From Brevundimonas sp. NIBR10 (lineage in GTDB: Bacteria > Pseudomonadota > Alphaproteobacteria > Caulobacterales > Caulobacteraceae): a stretch of 64,000 bases of DNA. Of the stretch, positions 18,385 through 32,308 are shown piece after piece; position 1 is the first letter of the stretch; each line of letters opens with the position of its first letter. The DNA is taken from contig NZ_CP115464.1 in assembly GCF_027912515.1 (NCBI RefSeq), positions 2,728,001 through 2,792,000 on the forward strand. The letters run 5' to 3'. The position numbers and the translations under genes were made by a program. The notes beneath the pieces were generated by a model. That model saw nothing but the letters and a program-made list of their open reading frames with translations, did no database searches and had not been told where the DNA came from.

Positions 18385-20247
18385 TTGTCAGCACTCGAGA
18401 TCGAATCGGTCGCGATTCCCGGCCTTTTGCCGGCCCCGACCCGGCATAAACGGCTGATCGCCTGGGTCGAGCAGATCGCCGCCCTGACCAAGCCGGACCG
18501 GGTCCACTGGTGCGACGGTTCCGAGACCGAGAAGAGCGCGATCGTCGCCGATCTGATCGCCCGGGGCACGCTGAAGGCGCTGGACCCGGTCAAGAAGCCC
18601 GGCAGCTATTACGCCGTGTCCGATCCGCGCGACGTGGCGCGGGTGGAGAGCCGCACCTTCATCTGTTCCGAGGACGCACTGGACGCCGGCCCGACCAACA
18701 ACTGGGCCGATCCGATCGAGATGCGCGAGCGGCTGGACGGGCTGTTCGACGGCTGCATGATCGGGCGCACGATGTATGTCGTGCCGTTCTCGATGGGGCC
18801 GCTCGGCTCCAAGATTTCGGCGCTCGGCGTCGAGATCACCGATAGCGGTTACGTCGCCGTGTCGATGGGCATCATGACGCGGATGGGCAAGGCGGCGCTG
18901 GACGTGCTGGGTGACGACGGCGTGTTCGTTCCGGCCGTGCATACGCTGGGCGCGCCGTTGAAGGCGGGTGAGGCCGATGTGCCGTGGCCGTGCAACGCCG
19001 ACAAATGGATCGTTCATTTCCCCGAGACGCGGGAAATCTGGTCCTACGGTTCGGGCTACGGCGGCAACGCCCTGCTGGGCAAGAAATGCTACGCGCTACG
19101 GATCGCCTCGGTCATGGCCCGCGACGAGGGCTGGCTGGCCGAGCACATGCTGATCCTCAAGCTCACCGATCCCAAGGGCCGGGTAAAATACGTCTGCGCC
19201 GCCTTCCCCAGCGCCTGCGGCAAGACCAACCTGGCCATGCTGCAACCCACCCTGCCGGGCTGGAAGGCCGAGACGGTCGGCGACGACATCGCCTGGATGC
19301 GGTTCGGCGATGACGGCCGCCTGTATGCCGTGAACCCCGAGGCCGGCTTCTTTGGCGTAGCTCCGGGCACAAGCCATCAGTCGAACACCAACGCCATGAC
19401 CACCTTGGCGTCCAACACCGTCTTCACCAACACCGCGCTCACCGCTGACAACGACGTCTGGTGGGAAGGGATGACGGACGAAGCGCCCGACGGCATGACG
19501 ACCTGGAAGGGCGTTCCCTATGACGCCGCATCCGGCGAGCCCGCGGCCCACCCGAACGCCCGCTTCGCCTCGCCCGCGTCCCAGTGCCCGACCATCGCGC
19601 CGGAGTGGGAAGATCCGAGGGGCGTGCCGATCGACGCCATCCTGTTCGGTGGACGCCGCGCTTCGGCCGTGCCGCTGGTGACCGAGGCCTTCGACTGGGA
19701 GCACGGGGTGTTCCTGGGCTCGACCGTGGCGTCGGAAGGCACGGCGGCGGCGGAAAACGCCATCGGCGAGCTGCGCCGCGACCCGTTCGCAATGCTGCCC
19801 TTCTGTGGCTACAACATGGGCGACTATTTCGCGCACTGGCTGAAGCTGGGTGAGAAGGCGACGGACAAGTCCAAGCTGCCGCGCATCTATTTCGTCAACT
19901 GGTTCCGCAAGAACGACAACGGCAAGTTCGTCTGGCCGGGATTCGGCGACAATGCGCGGGTCCTGAAATGGATCGCCGGCCGTCTGGACGGAGAAGCCAG
20001 CGCGGTCGACACGCCGGTCGGGCGGGTACCGTCGGCGCAGGCGCTGGATCTATCGGGTCTGAGCCTGTCTGACGCGGACCTGCACCTGTTGCTCGACGTC
20101 GATGCCCAGGTGTGGAGCGAAGAGGCCTCGCTGATCCCCGCCTTCTACGAGAAGTTCGGCGACCGCCTGCCCAGGACACTGTGGAAGCAGCACGAGGCCC
20201 TGGTCGAGCGGCTGAATGCCGAAGGCGCGCTGGCCGTTTCGGCCTGA
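18385..20247 (+). CDS. pckG: Phosphoenolpyruvate carboxykinase (GTP)
   Basis: The 620-residue enzyme converts oxaloacetate plus GTP to PEP, CO2 and GDP, the entry step of gluconeogenesis. It is the GTP-type family rather than the ATP type: RVHWCDGSE, the substrate region around [15 protein letters not shown], the kinase P-loop [12 protein letters not shown] with its family cysteine, NTNAM, and NWFRKND. Length is normal. The start is a TTG at 18385 preceded by AGGAG; no ATG is available at the conserved N-terminus. Confidence 0.95.
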   Translation: MSALEIESVAIPGLLPAPTRHKRLIAWVEQIAALTKPDRVHWCDGSETEKSAIVADLIARGTLKALDPVKKPGSYYAVSDPRDVARVESRTFICSEDALDAGPTNNWADPIEMRERLDGLFDGCMIGRTMYVVPFSMGPLGSKISALGVEITDSGYVAVSMGIMTRMGKAALDVLGDDGVFVPAVHTLGAPLKAGEADVPWPCNADKWIVHFPETREIWSYGSGYGGNALLGKKCYALRIASVMARDEGWLAEHMLILKLTDPKGRVKYVCAAFPSACGKTNLAMLQPTLPGWKAETVGDDIAWMRFGDDGRLYAVNPEAGFFGVAPGTSHQSNTNAMTTLASNTVFTNTALTADNDVWWEGMTDEAPDGMTTWKGVPYDAASGEPAAHPNARFASPASQCPTIAPEWEDPRGVPIDAILFGGRRASAVPLVTEAFDWEHGVFLGSTVASEGTAAAENAIGELRRDPFAMLPFCGYNMGDYFAHWLKLGEKATDKSKLPRIYFVNWFRKNDNGKFVWPGFGDNARVLKWIAGRLDGEASAVDTPVGRVPSAQALDLSGLSLSDADLHLLLDVDAQVWSEEASLIPAFYEKFGDRLPRTLWKQHEALVERLNAEGALAVSA

Positions 20248-20297
20248 GGACGCTTTGACGTCTTGAAATCGGAGTGCGGGCGGTCGAAGGACCGCCC

Positions 20298-21344
20298 GTG
20301 CCGCAGTCCGACAACATCCCCAACGACATCCTGATCATCGGCGCGGGCGTGCTGGGCCTGTGTACCGCCGTCGAGCTGACGCGGCGGGGCCATGACGTGC
20401 GGGTGGTGGATACGGGCGTGTCCAACGCCTCGTCTGTCGCGGCGGGCATGATCGCGCCGACCCTGGAAGCCGTCATGGACCGGGTGACGCCTGAGCGCGC
20501 CGTACTGATGCGGGACGCGCGGTCGCTCTGGGACGGATTTGCGAAAGGTGTGGGGATCGCGATCCATCCGGCGAGGACCTTCTGGGCCGGGCGTCAGACG
20601 ACGGCCATGAACAAGGCCATAGAACAGCTCGAAATCCAGCCCGGTTCGGTGACTGACGACGGTCGGGTCTCGGTTACGTCCGATGTGCTGATCGAGCCGG
20701 GCCCGGCGCTGGCAGCGATGCGGGCGGTCCTGTCGCGTCCGGTGATTTCGGCGTGGGTCGGGTCCGTGGCGCGCACGGCGACCGGCTGGAAGGTCGCGAC
20801 TGGGCAGGGCGAGATCGAGGCGCGGACCCTGGTGCTGGCCACGGGGGCTTCGAAGCCGGTCACGGGCCTGCCGCCCGAGGTGGCGCGGCTGATCGCGCGG
20901 ATCCAGCCGATCCGGGGCCAGATCGGGTCTGTGCCGGACCGGACCGACGCCGTGCTCAGGGGGCTGGGCATCTATGTCGCGCCGTCGGGCGAAGGGGCGC
21001 TGATCGGGGCGACGATGGAGCCGGGACGACGGGATCTGGAGCCGGACGCGGCGGCGGGCCGACAACTGATCGATGCGGCCGAACAGCTTCTGGGCCGGCC
21101 GCTCGCCGGACCTGTCGAGTGGCGGGTCGGGATACGCGGCGCGACACCGGACGGCCTGCCCATGGCGGGGGCGAGCGGCGAGCCGGGGCTGTACCTGGCC
21201 CTGGCACCGCGTCGGAACGGCTGGCTGCTGGGGCCGCTGGTCGCCCGGGTCGTGGCCGAGGCGATCGAAGGCGAAATCCAGGACGGGGGCGCGGGATCGC
21301 CCCACGCCGCCGCCCTGGACCCTCGGCGGTTCCTTACTCGCTGA
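20298..21344 (+). CDS. FAD-dependent amino-acid oxidase-like protein (DAO/ThiO family)
   Basis: The 348-residue flavoprotein has the N-terminal dinucleotide fold (DILIIGAGVLGLCTAVELTRRGH), the ASSVAAGMIAP segment typical of DAO/ThiO oxidases, a mid FAD-binding piece (ARTLVLATGA) and the C-terminal ATPDGLPMAG-x-GLYLALAPRRNGWLLGP region. ThiO makes the glycine imine for thiamine thiazole synthesis, but no thi genes are adjacent, so the substrate is open. Two GTG starts are possible; 20298 is preferred because AAGGA precedes it at good spacing (20274 would add eight residues). Its 3' end overlaps the convergent TonB-like gene by 11 bp. Confidence 0.8.
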   Translation: MPQSDNIPNDILIIGAGVLGLCTAVELTRRGHDVRVVDTGVSNASSVAAGMIAPTLEAVMDRVTPERAVLMRDARSLWDGFAKGVGIAIHPARTFWAGRQTTAMNKAIEQLEIQPGSVTDDGRVSVTSDVLIEPGPALAAMRAVLSRPVISAWVGSVARTATGWKVATGQGEIEARTLVLATGASKPVTGLPPEVARLIARIQPIRGQIGSVPDRTDAVLRGLGIYVAPSGEGALIGATMEPGRRDLEPDAAAGRQLIDAAEQLLGRPLAGPVEWRVGIRGATPDGLPMAGASGEPGLYLALAPRRNGWLLGPLVARVVAEAIEGEIQDGGAGSPHAAALDPRRFLTR

Positions 21345-22068
21345 CGGCGAAGCGGACGGTGAAGGCGACGCGAGCGCCGTCGATCGCCTGACCGTCCACG
21401 GTTCCGGGGCTCATCCGGAAGAAGGGCGTCAGGCTGGAGGCCGCGCGGCCGAAGCCCTGGCCGCGCGGGGTTTCGGACGCCACCGAACAGTTGCTGAGCG
21501 TCCCGGCGGCCGAGACCAGGCAGTTCAGGGAGGCCGTGCCCGGGATGCCGTCGGTCAGCGCCCGGCGGGGGAAAGCCCGCTCCATCTGGGCTGCGCTGGG
21601 CTGGCTGGCCCAGCGGGGGCGGGTGATGACGGCGGGCGGCCGGGGCGGATCGACCGGCGCCGGCGTGGCATCGAGCGTCGGCACCGGCACAGGGGTCGCG
21701 ATGGTGAAGGTGTTCGATTCGGTGCGCGGGCCGGGGATCGCGGCGATCGTTTCGATGGTGGTGGGCACGGGGATGGGCGAGATGTGGACCGGCAGGTTCG
21801 GCGGAACCGGCCTGGGCTCGTCGATCGGATCGACGACCGGCGGCTGGGGCCGGGTCATCATGGTGACGTCGATCGGATTGCCGGGAGGGGACTCCGGCTG
21901 GGCCGGCGCCTCGAACCGCTGGTAGTAGATGGCCGCCCCGACGCCGATGTGGCCCAGGGTCACCACCCCGATGGCGATCCAGGTGTTGCGGTTGAACCGG
22001 AAGCCCTTGCGTTCGCCGTAGTCGAGCGGGCTGATCAATCCCGGTCCGCCGGCAGCTCTTATCATCAT
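21334..22068 (-). CDS. TonB-like energy transducer
   Basis: The 244-residue protein has a short cytoplasmic N-terminus, one transmembrane helix (NTWIAIGVVTLGHIGVGAAIYY), a proline-rich periplasmic linker of about 90 residues and a C-terminal TonB fold (about residues 165-244, with ASLNCLVSAAGTLSNCSV and a final FTVRFAVSE). TonB proteins couple the proton gradient to outer-membrane receptors. ExbB/ExbD and a receptor are not adjacent. ATG 22068 is chosen for its well-placed GAGGGA; a GTG three codons upstream is possible. Confidence 0.82.
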   Translation of the reverse strand: MMIRAAGGPGLISPLDYGERKGFRFNRNTWIAIGVVTLGHIGVGAAIYYQRFEAPAQPESPPGNPIDVTMMTRPQPPVVDPIDEPRPVPPNLPVHISPIPVPTTIETIAAIPGPRTESNTFTIATPVPVPTLDATPAPVDPPRPPAVITRPRWASQPSAAQMERAFPRRALTDGIPGTASLNCLVSAAGTLSNCSVASETPRGQGFGRAASSLTPFFRMSPGTVDGQAIDGARVAFTVRFAVSE

Positions 22069-22200
22069 GGCCGTCACTCCCTCGTTGGAAGCCGCCCCCG
22101 GCCCGCCACGACGGAAGTTCGCGCGCAGCTTGTGGCGGGATTTCGGCGGTGTTTCAGCTTATCGTCGGTAAGTTGGGAGGCCTGCCACCGGGGCGCGATA

Positions 22201-22216
22201 TTAAGGTTCCGTTAAC
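22201..22216 (+). promoter_or_regulatory. CtrA binding box
   Basis: The sequence reads TTAA, seven bases, TTAAC, an exact match to the CtrA consensus TTAA-N7-TTAAC of Caulobacterales. It lies 27 bp before the ATG of the transglycosylase gene at 22243. This is the position from which CtrA controls cell-cycle, flagellar and pilus genes. Binding is inferred from the motif alone. Confidence 0.65.
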
Positions 22217-22242
22217 CACGATCCGTCAGCTTCCGGCTCATT

Positions 22243-23037
22243 ATGACAGTCGGAGCGATTCCATCGGCAGGGGGCGTGGAGGCGGCGATCCGGCGCGCGT
22301 CCCATGCGACCGGCGTGGATTTCGACTTCCTGATGAAGACCGCCCGGCGCGAAAGTTCGATGAACCCGTCGGCCAAGGCCCGGACCTCGTCGGCGGCGGG
22401 GCTGTTCCAGTTCATCGAGCAGACCTGGCTGGCCACGGTCAAGTCGGCGGGCGCCAAGCACGGATACGGCCAGTATGCCGACCTGATCCATCGGGGCTCG
22501 GACGGGCGCTGGCGGGTCGAGGGTTCGGCACGCAATGTGGTCATGGACCTGAGGTTCGACCCCCAGGCCGCCTCGACCATGGCGGCGGAGCTGACGGCGT
22601 CGAACGCAGCCTATTTGAGGGGCCGGACCGGTCGCGAGCCGGGGGCGGGCGACCTGTATGCGGCGCACTTCCTGGGCCCCGCAGGCGCGGGGCGGCTGAT
22701 GGAAGCGATGAGCTCGCGTCCGGGATCGAGCGCGGCGGCCCTGTTCCCGGAGGCGGCACAGGCGAACCGGTCGATCTTCTATCGTGACGGGCGGCCGGCG
22801 ACGGTGGCCGAGGTTCACGCCAATCTGCAGAAGACGGCGGGCGACGGTGCTCCGGCGGCGGTCACGGGCGCGCCCCGTACGCCGCCGAGCGACCAGGAAC
22901 GCGACATCATGCTGGCGGCGCGGCTGGAACGGCTGAAGCAGAACCAGAACCTGCTGGCCATGCTGCTGGGGCAGGGCGAGGACGGCAAATCCTCGGGCTT
23001 CGGTGGGGCGTTTTCGCCGGGACCCGACAGGGTCTGA
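22243..23037 (+). CDS. SLT-type lytic transglycosylase
   Basis: The 264-residue protein has a transglycosylase SLT domain (about residues 10-165): catalytic glutamate in ARRESSMNP, followed by AKARTSSAAGLFQFIEQTW and DLYAAHFLGPAGA. These enzymes cleave the glycan strands of peptidoglycan. There is no obvious signal peptide. The C-terminal third is low-complexity. A CtrA box just upstream suggests cell-cycle control; Caulobacter has a related transglycosylase (PleA) needed for flagella and pili, and this may be its counterpart, which I cannot confirm. Confidence 0.85.
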   Translation: MTVGAIPSAGGVEAAIRRASHATGVDFDFLMKTARRESSMNPSAKARTSSAAGLFQFIEQTWLATVKSAGAKHGYGQYADLIHRGSDGRWRVEGSARNVVMDLRFDPQAASTMAAELTASNAAYLRGRTGREPGAGDLYAAHFLGPAGAGRLMEAMSSRPGSSAAALFPEAAQANRSIFYRDGRPATVAEVHANLQKTAGDGAPAAVTGAPRTPPSDQERDIMLAARLERLKQNQNLLAMLLGQGEDGKSSGFGGAFSPGPDRV

Positions 23038-23130
23038 ATTCAGCGCGGGCGGCGGATAGTAAACCGGCCATTAAGCATGGCAGGCTGAAGGTGACGCCTC
23101 AGCGTCCGATTCCCTGAAACGAGTTCGTCC

Positions 23131-24270
23131 ATGACCGCCTTCCGCGCCCGGCTGACCGACATGGATATCCGTCGCCTGATCAAGGCGACCGACGAGGACG
23201 AGCGGGCGGCGGCGGCGCACAAGCTGTGCCGCTCCATCGACCGGGCCGAGCTGACCGACGAGGACCGCGAGGCGGCGCAGAAGATCCTGAGGGTACTGGC
23301 CAACGATGCCGCTGAGCTGGTGCGGCGCTCGATGGCGGTGACGCTGAAGGCGTCCGACCTGATCCCCCATGACGTGGCGCGGCGGCTGGCGGCCGACGTG
23401 GACAGTGTCGCCCTGCCCATCATCGGCTTTTCGCCCGTCTTCACCGACGAGGACCTGATCGAGATCATCCAGGCGGGATCGGCCGTGCGCCAGATCGCGA
23501 TCGCGGCCCGGCCCAGGGTCTCGCGCGATGTCGCCGAGGCGCTCAGCGTCGACGGCTGCGAACAGGCGGTGCGGACCCTGGCGTCCAACGACAACGCCGA
23601 CCTGTCGGAGCGGGCCATGGCGCGGACCATCGACCGGTTCGGCGACGCCCCGGAGATCGTGGCGGCCCTGGCCTATCGCCAGGTCCTGCCGCTGGACATC
23701 ACCGAGAAGCTGATCGCCTTGGCCAGCGACGCGGTGCGCGAGCATCTGGTCAGCCGTCATGCGGTGGCGCCCGAGACGGCGATCCGTCTGGCGACCTTTG
23801 CGCGGGAGCGGGCCACCGTCGATCTGGTCGATCAGGCGGCGTCCAGCGCAGACCTGCCCCGGTTCGTGGCGCAGTTGAACGCCAGGAAGGCGCTGACGGC
23901 GTCGCTGCTGCTGCGGGCGCTGGCGCGGGGGCAGATGACCCTGTTCGAGCACGGCCTGGCCGAGCTGACGTCCACGCCGCATTCGCGCGCCTGGCTGATG
24001 ATCCACGACGCCGGACCGCTGGGGCTGAAGGCCCTGTATGACCGGGCGGGACTGCCGCCGCGGCTGTTCCAAGCCTATAGGGCCGGGGTCGACACTTGGC
24101 GCGCGCTTCAGGCCGAGGGGGCGGATACGTCGGGCGAGGCCTTCCGCGAGCGGATGCTGGAACGGTTCCTGACCCAGCGGCCGAACGCGCCGCGCGACGA
24201 TCTGGCCTATCTGATGGAGCGGCTGGATCAGGCGGCTCCGCCGGTGATGAAGGCGGCGAACGCGGCCTGA
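23131..24270 (+). CDS. DUF2336 domain protein
   Basis: The 379-residue protein is all-helical with repeated short helix pairs resembling HEAT-like units, and it matches the DUF2336 pattern found widely in alphaproteobacteria (RRLIKATDEDERAAAAHKLC, SDLIPHDVARRLA, DLIEIIQAGSAVRQIAIAARP). No enzymatic motif is visible. In Caulobacterales these proteins often accompany cell-cycle and motility genes, which fits its position after the CtrA-box transglycosylase. The function is unknown. Confidence 0.82.
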   Translation: MTAFRARLTDMDIRRLIKATDEDERAAAAHKLCRSIDRAELTDEDREAAQKILRVLANDAAELVRRSMAVTLKASDLIPHDVARRLAADVDSVALPIIGFSPVFTDEDLIEIIQAGSAVRQIAIAARPRVSRDVAEALSVDGCEQAVRTLASNDNADLSERAMARTIDRFGDAPEIVAALAYRQVLPLDITEKLIALASDAVREHLVSRHAVAPETAIRLATFARERATVDLVDQAASSADLPRFVAQLNARKALTASLLLRALARGQMTLFEHGLAELTSTPHSRAWLMIHDAGPLGLKALYDRAGLPPRLFQAYRAGVDTWRALQAEGADTSGEAFRERMLERFLTQRPNAPRDDLAYLMERLDQAAPPVMKAANAA

Positions 24271-24276
24271 ACCCGT

Positions 24277-24302
24277 CCTTCTGCCCTTGCGGGTAGAGAA
24301 GG
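24277..24302 (+). terminator. REP-like hairpin / terminator after DUF2336 gene
   Basis: CCTTCTGCCC and GGGTAGAGAAGG pair as an imperfect stem around the loop TTGC, seven bases after the stop codon. A related hairpin with CCTTCTCC arms occurs at 63722-63752, suggesting a dispersed palindrome used as a terminator. Confidence 0.5.
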
Positions 24303-24375
24303 ATCGTTCTGCCTAGCTTTCGCCCTTGGTGACCCGCTAAAGCGAGGGACGCCGTTCGCCACGAGAGTCTGCCCC

Positions 24376-25689
24376 ATGCGCCTGTCGCGCTATTTCATGC
24401 CCATCCTGAAGGAAGCCCCTTCGGACGCCCAGATCGTGTCGCACCAGCTGATGCTGCGCGCCGGGATGATCAAGCAGGAGGCGGCCGGTATCTATGCTTG
24501 GTTGCCGCTGGGGCTGCGGGTGCTGAACCGCATCGAGCAGATCGTGCGCGAGGAGCAGGAACGGGCGGGGGCGGTCGAGGTGCTGATGCCGACGCTGCAA
24601 CTGGCCGACCTGTGGCGCGAGAGCGGCCGGTACGACGCCTATGGTCCGGAGATGCTTCGCATCACCGACCGGCACGAGCGTGAGCTGCTGTACGGGCCCA
24701 CCAACGAGGAGATGATCACCGACATCTTCCGCAGCTTCGTCAAGAGCTACAAGGCCCTGCCGCTGAACCTGTTTCACATCCAGTGGAAGTTCCGCGACGA
24801 GCGCCGGCCACGGTTCGGCGTCATGCGCGGCCGCGAGTTCCTGATGAAGGACGCCTATTCGTTCGACGTCGACGAGGCCTCGGCGAGGAAGGCCTACAAC
24901 CGCATGTTCACGGCCTATCTGAACACCTTCGCGCGGCTGGGGCTGAAGGCCGTGCCTATGCGCGCCGACACCGGACCCATCGGCGGCGACCTGTCTCACG
25001 AGTTCATCGTCCTGGCCGATACGGGCGAAAGCCAGGTCTTCTGCGACCGCCGCCTGGTCGAGATGCCCGCCCCCGGCAACGACGTGGACTGGGATGACCT
25101 GCAAGGCGTCTTCGACGAGCGCACGTCCATGTACGCCGCCACCGAAGAGATGCACGACGCCGCCGCCTTTGAGGCCCAGACGCCCGAGGCCGATCGCCTG
25201 ACCGCGCGCGGCATCGAGGTGGGCCACATCTTCTACTTCGGCACCAAATATTCCGCGCCGATGAAGGCGAAGGTGGCCGGTCCCGACGGCAAGGACACCG
25301 AGGTCCATATGGGCTCCTATGGCGTCGGGGTGTCGCGTCTGCTGGGGGCCATCATCGAGGCCAGCCATGACGATGCCGGCATCATCTGGCCCGACGCCGT
25401 GGCCCCGTTCGACGTGGTGGTCATCAACCTGCGCGCCTCCGACGAAGCCGTAAGCGCGGCGTGCGAGGATGCGGTCGCGCGGCTAGAGGCGGCCGGCAAG
25501 GTCGTCCTGTACGACGACACCGACGAACGCCCGGGCGGCAAGTTCGCGACCGCCGACCTGATCGGCGTGCCGTGGCAACTGACCATCGGCCCCAAGGGCT
25601 TGGCCGACGGCGTGGTCGAGCTGAAGCGCCGCGCGACGGGGGAGAAGGTGTCGGTGGCGCTGGATCAGGCGCTGGAGAAGCTGGCTTGA
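24376..25689 (+). CDS. proS: Prolyl-tRNA synthetase (short alphaproteobacterial form)
   Basis: The 437-residue class II synthetase charges tRNA-Pro. Motif 2 ([25 protein letters not shown]) and motif 3 ([14 protein letters not shown]) are intact, and an anticodon-binding domain ends the protein. It lacks the roughly 180-residue editing insertion between motifs 2 and 3 found in the E. coli enzyme, as usual in alphaproteobacteria, so mischarged Ala-tRNA-Pro must be cleared by another factor. The stop overlaps the TTG start of lolC (TTGA), so proS-lolC-lolD form an operon. Confidence 0.95.
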   Translation: MRLSRYFMPILKEAPSDAQIVSHQLMLRAGMIKQEAAGIYAWLPLGLRVLNRIEQIVREEQERAGAVEVLMPTLQLADLWRESGRYDAYGPEMLRITDRHERELLYGPTNEEMITDIFRSFVKSYKALPLNLFHIQWKFRDERRPRFGVMRGREFLMKDAYSFDVDEASARKAYNRMFTAYLNTFARLGLKAVPMRADTGPIGGDLSHEFIVLADTGESQVFCDRRLVEMPAPGNDVDWDDLQGVFDERTSMYAATEEMHDAAAFEAQTPEADRLTARGIEVGHIFYFGTKYSAPMKAKVAGPDGKDTEVHMGSYGVGVSRLLGAIIEASHDDAGIIWPDAVAPFDVVVINLRASDEAVSAACEDAVARLEAAGKVVLYDDTDERPGGKFATADLIGVPWQLTIGPKGLADGVVELKRRATGEKVSVALDQALEKLA

Positions 25690-26990
25690 CGGACGCTTCC
25701 TTGGCCGCGAAGCCTTCCAAACCCGCCGGTGCCTTCTCGTCGTGGGAAATCGGCCTGGCCCTTCGCTACCTGCGCGCCAAGCGCAAGGAGGGCGGGGTGG
25801 CGCTGATCGCGATCATCTCCTTCTTCGGGATCATGCTGGCCGTGATGGCCCTGATCGTGGTGCTCAGCATCATGTCGGGCTTCCGCTCCGAACTGCTGGG
25901 CCGGATGCTCAGCTTCAACGGCCATATGTACGTTCAGGGCGCGGTCCTGACCTCGCCCGAGCGTGACGCGGCCCTGACCCGCATCAAGGCCGTGCCCGGC
26001 GTCGTAAGTGTCAGCCCCCTGGTGGAGGCCCAGGCCATCATCCGCGCTGCGGGCCAGACGACCGGTGCTTACGTCCGCGGTCTGCGACCTGAAGACCTCG
26101 AAACGATGCAGTATGTGTCGGCCAGCCTGTCGGACGAGGCTAAAGCGAGCTTCGGGCGCGGCTTTTACGGCGGCAATAACATTCTGATCGGACAGGCTCT
26201 GGCCGACCAACTGGGCGTACGGGTCGGCGACCCGATCACCGTCTATTCGCCGACGGGGGCAGAGAGCGCTCTCGGCAATCTGGGCGGGCAGTCCAAGACC
26301 TACTTTGTTGGTGGAACTTACTCTTCAGGCACCGCAGACTACGACCGCGCCTTCATCTTCATGCCCCTGGAACAGGCGCAGCTGTTCTTCGGCAAGGAGG
26401 GCCTGTGGGACGTCATCGAGCTGAAGGTCGACGAGGCCGATCGGGTGCAGGACTACCTGGCCCCTGTCCGTGACGCGGCCGGCGCCGGATCACTCGTCAC
26501 CGACTGGACCCAGCGCCTGGCCGCCTTCTGGGGCGCGCTGAAGGTCGAGCGGGTGGCCATGTCGATCATCCTGGGGATGGTGGTCGCCATCGCGGCGCTG
26601 AACATCATCTCCGGCATCGTCATGCTGGTGAAGAACAAGACCCGTGACATCGCCATCCTGAGGACCATCGGAGCCAGCCCGTCGTCGATCCTGAGGGTCT
26701 TCTTCATGGCTGGGGCGTCGATCGGGGTGGCCGGCACGATCGTGGGCCTGATCCTGGGCCTGCTGTTCTGCCTGAACATCGGAGCTATCCAGCATTTCCT
26801 GGAGTTCGTCTTCCAGACCCAGCTGTTCAACGCCGACGTCTACATGCTGGACGCCATCCCGGCCAAGGTGGACCCGATGGACGTCGTCTGGATCACCCTG
26901 TGGGCCGTCTTCATGTCCTGCGTGGCCAGCATCATCCCGTCGTGGCTGGCGACCCGGATCGATCCGGTCGAGGCGCTGCGTTATGAGTAA
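25686..26990 (+). CDS. lolC: Lipoprotein-releasing ABC transporter permease LolC/LolE
   Basis: The 434-residue inner-membrane protein has one N-terminal transmembrane helix ([31 protein letters not shown] region), a large periplasmic MacB-like domain, and three C-terminal helices, the standard LolC/LolE/FtsX layout. With LolD it releases lipoproteins from the inner membrane to LolA. A single gene here suggests the homodimeric arrangement common in alphaproteobacteria. The TTG at 25686 overlaps the proS stop; the next in-frame Met is inside the first helix, so the TTG is favoured. Its 3' end overlaps lolD by eight bases. Confidence 0.9.
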   Translation: MTDASLAAKPSKPAGAFSSWEIGLALRYLRAKRKEGGVALIAIISFFGIMLAVMALIVVLSIMSGFRSELLGRMLSFNGHMYVQGAVLTSPERDAALTRIKAVPGVVSVSPLVEAQAIIRAAGQTTGAYVRGLRPEDLETMQYVSASLSDEAKASFGRGFYGGNNILIGQALADQLGVRVGDPITVYSPTGAESALGNLGGQSKTYFVGGTYSSGTADYDRAFIFMPLEQAQLFFGKEGLWDVIELKVDEADRVQDYLAPVRDAAGAGSLVTDWTQRLAAFWGALKVERVAMSIILGMVVAIAALNIISGIVMLVKNKTRDIAILRTIGASPSSILRVFFMAGASIGVAGTIVGLILGLLFCLNIGAIQHFLEFVFQTQLFNADVYMLDAIPAKVDPMDVVWITLWAVFMSCVASIIPSWLATRIDPVEALRYE

Positions 26991-27684
26991 TCCGGTCCTG
27001 AGCCTGCGCGGGATCACCCGCACCTATGTCACCGGGCGCGGCGAGCTGACCGTACTGCGCGGCGTCGATCTGGACGTCATGCCGGGCGAGATCGTCGGCC
27101 TGATCGGGCCTTCGGGGTCGGGCAAGTCGAGCCTGTTGCACGCCGCCGGCCTGCTGGAACGGCCCACCGACGGCACGGTCATGATCGACGGCGAGGATGT
27201 CGGCGCGCTGGATGAACGGGCCCGGACCCGCATCCGCCTGAACCGGATCGGCTTCGTCTATCAGTTCCACCATCTGCTGCCCGAGTTCGACGCGCGGGAC
27301 AACGTCGCCCTGCCGATCCGTATCGCCGGTCGGCCCCAGGCCGAGGCGCGGCGCATGGCCGAGGCGGCGCTGGGGTCGCTGGGGTTGGCCGAACGCGTCC
27401 TGCACCAGCCGGCACAGATGTCGGGGGGCGAGCAACAGCGCGTCGCTCTGGCCCGGGCGCTCGCCAACCAGCCGCGCCTGCTGCTGGCCGACGAGCCGAC
27501 CGGCAACCTGGATCCCACCACCAGCCAGACGGTGTTCGAGTCGCTTCAGAGACTGGTCAAGGACACAGGGGTCGCCGCCCTGATCGCCACCCACAACATG
27601 GAGCTGGCCGGCCACATGGACCGCGTCTTCGCCCTGAAGGACGGCCATCTGGAAGAACGCCCGGCGGAGAGCCACGCCTACTGA
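26983..27684 (+). CDS. lolD: Lipoprotein-releasing ABC transporter ATPase LolD
   Basis: The 233-residue ATPase drives LolC. Walker A is GPSGSGKSS, the signature MSGGEQQR, Walker B LLLADEPTGNLD and the H-loop THNMELA. The Q-loop region FVYQFHHLLPEF is typical of LolD within the MacB-like ATPases. It overlaps the end of lolC, so the two subunits are translationally coupled. Confidence 0.94.
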   Translation: MSNPVLSLRGITRTYVTGRGELTVLRGVDLDVMPGEIVGLIGPSGSGKSSLLHAAGLLERPTDGTVMIDGEDVGALDERARTRIRLNRIGFVYQFHHLLPEFDARDNVALPIRIAGRPQAEARRMAEAALGSLGLAERVLHQPAQMSGGEQQRVALARALANQPRLLLADEPTGNLDPTTSQTVFESLQRLVKDTGVAALIATHNMELAGHMDRVFALKDGHLEERPAESHAY

Positions 27685-27808
27685 GCCAAGGGTGGGCTGA
27701 TCGATGCTTTCGGGGTCTGGATCGATCCCCGGGGTGTGGCGATCCGGTCTTTGCGGTTCGGCAGGGGCGGGCCTAGGCTCGCGCCCTCACCGTCGCCGGA
27801 GACCGCCC

Positions 27809-28333
27809 ATGATCCGCCTCGTCCTGATATCGGCCTGTGCCGTCACCCTGGCCGCCTGTCAGCAGCCGGCGTCCGAGCCCGCATCGGCACCCGTCGCCCC
27901 GGTCACGGATATCACGCCCACCGCCGCCGCCGACATCCCGCCCGAGGTCGTCGCCGTCGTCCAGGCCGCTCGGCCGGGCTTCATCGTTGCCGAGGCCGAG
28001 TTGAAGGAACGCGAGGGCCGTAGCTACTATGACGTCGAGGGCACGCTGAACGGCGCCGAGATCGAGTTCGATCTGCTGGAAACGCCCCAGGGCTGGACCG
28101 TGGTCGAGATCCAGCGCGACATCGTCTGGACCGAGGCCCCCGCCGCCGTCCGCGCCGCCGCCGAGACCGCCCGCGCCGGCCTGACCCCCGTCCGCGTCAT
28201 CGAAAGCACCCAGGCCGCCGACGGCGCGGTGATCTATGAGCTGTTCGCCGAGGGCAAGCCCGACGTGCCCTCGCTGGAAGTCCGCCAGAAGGACGGCAAG
28301 GTCGACGTCCTGAAGGAGGTCTGGCCGCACTGA
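27809..28333 (+). CDS. Lipoprotein of unknown function (PepSY-like)
   Basis: The 174-residue precursor has a lipoprotein signal with lipobox LAAC (MIRLVLISACAVTLAAC). After an Ala/Pro-rich linker come two similar units (VVAVVQAARPGF-x-EAELKEREGRSYYDVEGTL and AAVRAAAETARAGL-x-ESTQAADGAVIYELFAEG), which resemble PepSY/PepSY-like repeats. The upstream in-frame extension lacks sense as protein, so ATG 27809, preceded by GGAG, is used. The role in the envelope is unknown. Confidence 0.8.
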   Translation: MIRLVLISACAVTLAACQQPASEPASAPVAPVTDITPTAAADIPPEVVAVVQAARPGFIVAEAELKEREGRSYYDVEGTLNGAEIEFDLLETPQGWTVVEIQRDIVWTEAPAAVRAAAETARAGLTPVRVIESTQAADGAVIYELFAEGKPDVPSLEVRQKDGKVDVLKEVWPH

Positions 28334-28356
28334 GCGGCCGCTCCCTCAGCGAGTGG

Positions 28357-28473
28357 CTACTTCTTGCCGGGAACCTGGGTGAAGGGCGAGGTGCCTACGA
28401 CCACGGCGGGCTTGGCCTTCTCGGCCTTGGGCTTCCGCGTTTCCTTGTTGCTGCGCACCTGACCCTTGGCCAT
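28357..28473 (-). CDS. Small basic protein (38 residues)
   Basis: I translated this by hand: it starts MAKGQVRSNKETRKPKAEKAK and ends PFTQVPGKK. A GGAG lies eight bases before the ATG. Very similar short, lysine-rich proteins starting MAKGQ-x-RSNKE are widespread in alphaproteobacteria but have no known role; the charge suggests nucleic-acid or ribosome association. It is divergent from dnaE. Confidence 0.7.
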   Translation of the reverse strand: MAKGQVRSNKETRKPKAEKAKPAVVVGTSPFTQVPGKK

Positions 28474-28725
28474 GACCGATACTCCGTGCGCCGCCCGCCG
28501 GGATGGCGGGGAGGGGCGTCCGGATCAGTCTAACGTGTGATCCCGTCGTCTGTCGTGGAAAACTCGCCCCAAAGCCTGTTGACGAGAACAAAAAGCCAAC
28601 ATAGAACATTCCCGGAACACGCAATCTGGGGATAAGACGATGTCGAGGTGGGTCAGGGATATGCTGTCGCTTGCATCGTGCGGCGGCTTTGTCTGGATGG
28701 TCTGGCAGGCGGCGACTCTGGTCGC

Positions 28726-32223
<3,498 letters not shown>

Positions 32224-32308
32224 CGGCCGGCCATAGTGGTGCTTCCCCGCTTTCCGCCTCCGCCCTGACCCGCTAAGCCCGTCGCTCGTCCTGTCCGGAG
32301 TCGCCCCC

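Noticed and set aside
23056..23071. Possible second CtrA box before the DUF2336 gene
   Set aside because: Reads TAAA-N7-TTAA, one mismatch from consensus and lacking the final C; too weak to call.
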